6,394 bases of DNA from positions 1-6,394 of the forward strand of contig JAFRRE010000134.1 in assembly GCA_017428285.1 (NCBI GenBank). The letters are read 5' to 3'. The stretch is from Bacteroidales bacterium (GTDB lineage: Bacteria; Bacteroidota; Bacteroidia; Bacteroidales; F082). Of the stretch, positions 5,259 to 6,394 are shown piece by piece. The translations under genes and the position numbers were made by a program. Each line of letters begins with the position of its first letter. Position 1 is the stretch's first letter. The notes under the pieces are model-generated. The model was not told the origin of the DNA, did not search any database, and saw nothing but the letters and a program-made list of their open reading frames with translations.

Positions 5259-6394
5259 ATGGTAGAAATACCTGTCTCTTCCCATTTCTTTACCAACCGA
5301 GATGGGAACACTTTGATGAAAGAGTTTGAGGGCATTCTTGAAAACAACCCTCAAGTGAAAAACCTTGATGCCGTGGTGGGCTTCTTGCGAGCCTCGGGCT
5401 ACTTTACCCTTCGTCCATTCTTGGATAACATTAATAAAGTAAGAATCCTAATCGGTATTGACGTGGACAAATATATTGCTCACGCCCATCAAAGAGGCGA
5501 ATTGTTTTTTGGTGCCGAAGAAGAGGTGAAGGAAGAGTGTTTAAGGTTGCTGAAGCAAGACATTGAACAGTCGAACTACTCCAAACAAGTGGAGGACGGT
5601 ATGCTTCAGATGGTGCAAGATATGTTGGATGGGAAACTTGAACTCCGCGCTCATCCCTCAAAGAAGATTCATGCCAAATTCTATATCCTCTATCCCGACA
5701 ATTTCAACCAACATACTTTTGGAGCTGCTATTACTGGAAGCAGTAATCTGAGCGGTAATGGTTTGGGAATAGGTGACGACAAACAATATGAGTTCAATGT
5801 CAAACTGACACAATATGATGATGTGTCATTTGCCAAGCATGAATTTGAATTGCTTTGGGAAGAAGCCAAAGGCGTACCCATCAATGCTGAAGACTATAGG
5901 GCTACGCTTGACAAAACATATTTGAAAGGTGATGTCACGCCATACGAGCTATACATCAAGATGTTGATGGAATACTTTTCAGACCGTGTGCTGGCCATTG
6001 ACCAAGATGACCCATTCGATATGCCCGAAGGTTACGAGAAGTTTGAATATCAGATGGATGCCGTTGTTGAAGGCTATCAAAAACTGATTCGCTACGATGG
6101 CTTCTTCCTTGCTGATGTGGTTGGTCTTGGCAAAACGGTGATCGCCACGATGATTGCCAAGAAGTTCATCATCGAGAATGGTCGCGACAACACCAAAATC
6201 CTTGTGGTCTATCCACCTGCGGTGGAACAGAACTGGAAGACTACCTTCAAGGATTTCGGTATTGACAAATATACTCAGTTTGTGAGTAATGGTAGTCTGT
6301 CAAAGATTCTCGATGATGACAATTACAATTATTGGAATGCTGACGAGTATGATTTGGTGTTGGTAGATGAGGCTCACAAGTTTCGTAACCATAC
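5259..6394 (+). CDS. PLD-domain nuclease / SNF2-type DEAH helicase, 3'-truncated
   Basis: The first 378 codons of a long protein that continues past the right edge. Residues about 9-205 form a phospholipase-D-like nuclease domain. It opens with HFFTNRDGNTLMKEFEGIL and LDAVVGFLRASGYF (36-49). The catalytic HxK is His138 and Lys140 (KIHAKFYILYPD), followed by the Gly-Ser-Ser-Asn motif at 160-163. A linker leads to a helicase core: Gln265 in the FEYQMDAV motif, Walker A GLGKT (289-293, Lys292), motif Ia-like ILVVYPPAVEQNW (314-326) and Walker B DEAH (370-373). Such fusions act on DNA and usually lie in restriction-modification or other phage-defence loci; the partner genes would be downstream. 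ATG 5259 is preferred because the conserved HFFTN segment would be lost from the next ATG (5316); an in-frame TAG at 5229 limits extension. Its A+T-richer codon use differs from rpoC, which suggests horizontal acquisition. Only one HKD-type motif is seen, so dimerisation may be needed for nuclease activity. Confidence 0.88.
   Translation, partial: MVEIPVSSHFFTNRDGNTLMKEFEGILENNPQVKNLDAVVGFLRASGYFTLRPFLDNINKVRILIGIDVDKYIAHAHQRGELFFGAEEEVKEECLRLLKQDIEQSNYSKQVEDGMLQMVQDMLDGKLELRAHPSKKIHAKFYILYPDNFNQHTFGAAITGSSNLSGNGLGIGDDKQYEFNVKLTQYDDVSFAKHEFELLWEEAKGVPINAEDYRATLDKTYLKGDVTPYELYIKMLMEYFSDRVLAIDQDDPFDMPEGYEKFEYQMDAVVEGYQKLIRYDGFFLADVVGLGKTVIATMIAKKFIIENGRDNTKILVVYPPAVEQNWKTTFKDFGIDKYTQFVSNGSLSKILDDDNYNYWNADEYDLVLVDEAHKFRNH

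Noticed and set aside
5138..5347. Minus-strand open frame of 69 codons
   Set aside because: It overlaps both the small RNA 3' end and the start of the helicase gene on the opposite strand, and has no domain or start context.

Overview
The window reads as a piece of a Bacteroidales genome (phylum Bacteroidota), probably a contig from a metagenome. Four things point there: an RpoC whose sequence and SI3-type insertion fit Bacteroidota, a DUF3467 gene directly behind rpoC, promoter-like boxes of the Bacteroidota type (TAnnTTTG), and start codons without Shine-Dalgarno sequences. No wider search was possible, so the genus is not claimed.

Layout. Positions 1-141 hold a short unidentified coding fragment in frame 2. 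It is joined abruptly to the middle of rpoC, of which the last ~1008 codons follow, up to 3168; the N-terminal ~400 residues are absent. This junction is most simply an assembly chimera or contig-edge artefact, because rpoC is essential. A strong intrinsic terminator (3183-3216) closes the rpoC unit. Next come a heptad-phased inverted repeat (3268-3340), a putative promoter and a small DUF3467 gene (3396-3707). A long hairpin (3728-3778) then precedes a secreted alpha/beta hydrolase of the esterase/prolyl-oligopeptidase type (3803-4588).

From 4589 to 5258 no convincing protein gene is seen. The stretch is not empty: it carries two palindromic extragenic repeat blocks (4681-4739 and 4785-4897), then a promoter-like T-rich segment (4947-4973), then an RNA gene candidate of about 205 nt (about 4980-5185). 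That RNA folds into one long interrupted hairpin with an asymmetric central bubble and ends in an intrinsic terminator. The architecture resembles 6S RNA. From 5259 to the right edge runs the N-terminal 378 codons of a large protein with a phospholipase-D-like nuclease domain followed by an SNF2/DEAH helicase core. This type of protein is usually found in restriction or phage-defence loci. The A+T-richer composition of this gene compared with rpoC suggests that an accessory island begins near 5186-5258.

How the parts work together: rpoC and the DUF3467 gene are core transcription-locus genes, and the hydrolase is an independent envelope gene. The putative 6S-like RNA would act on RNA polymerase if the identification holds. 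The PLD-helicase probably starts a separate defence operon that continues beyond the window.
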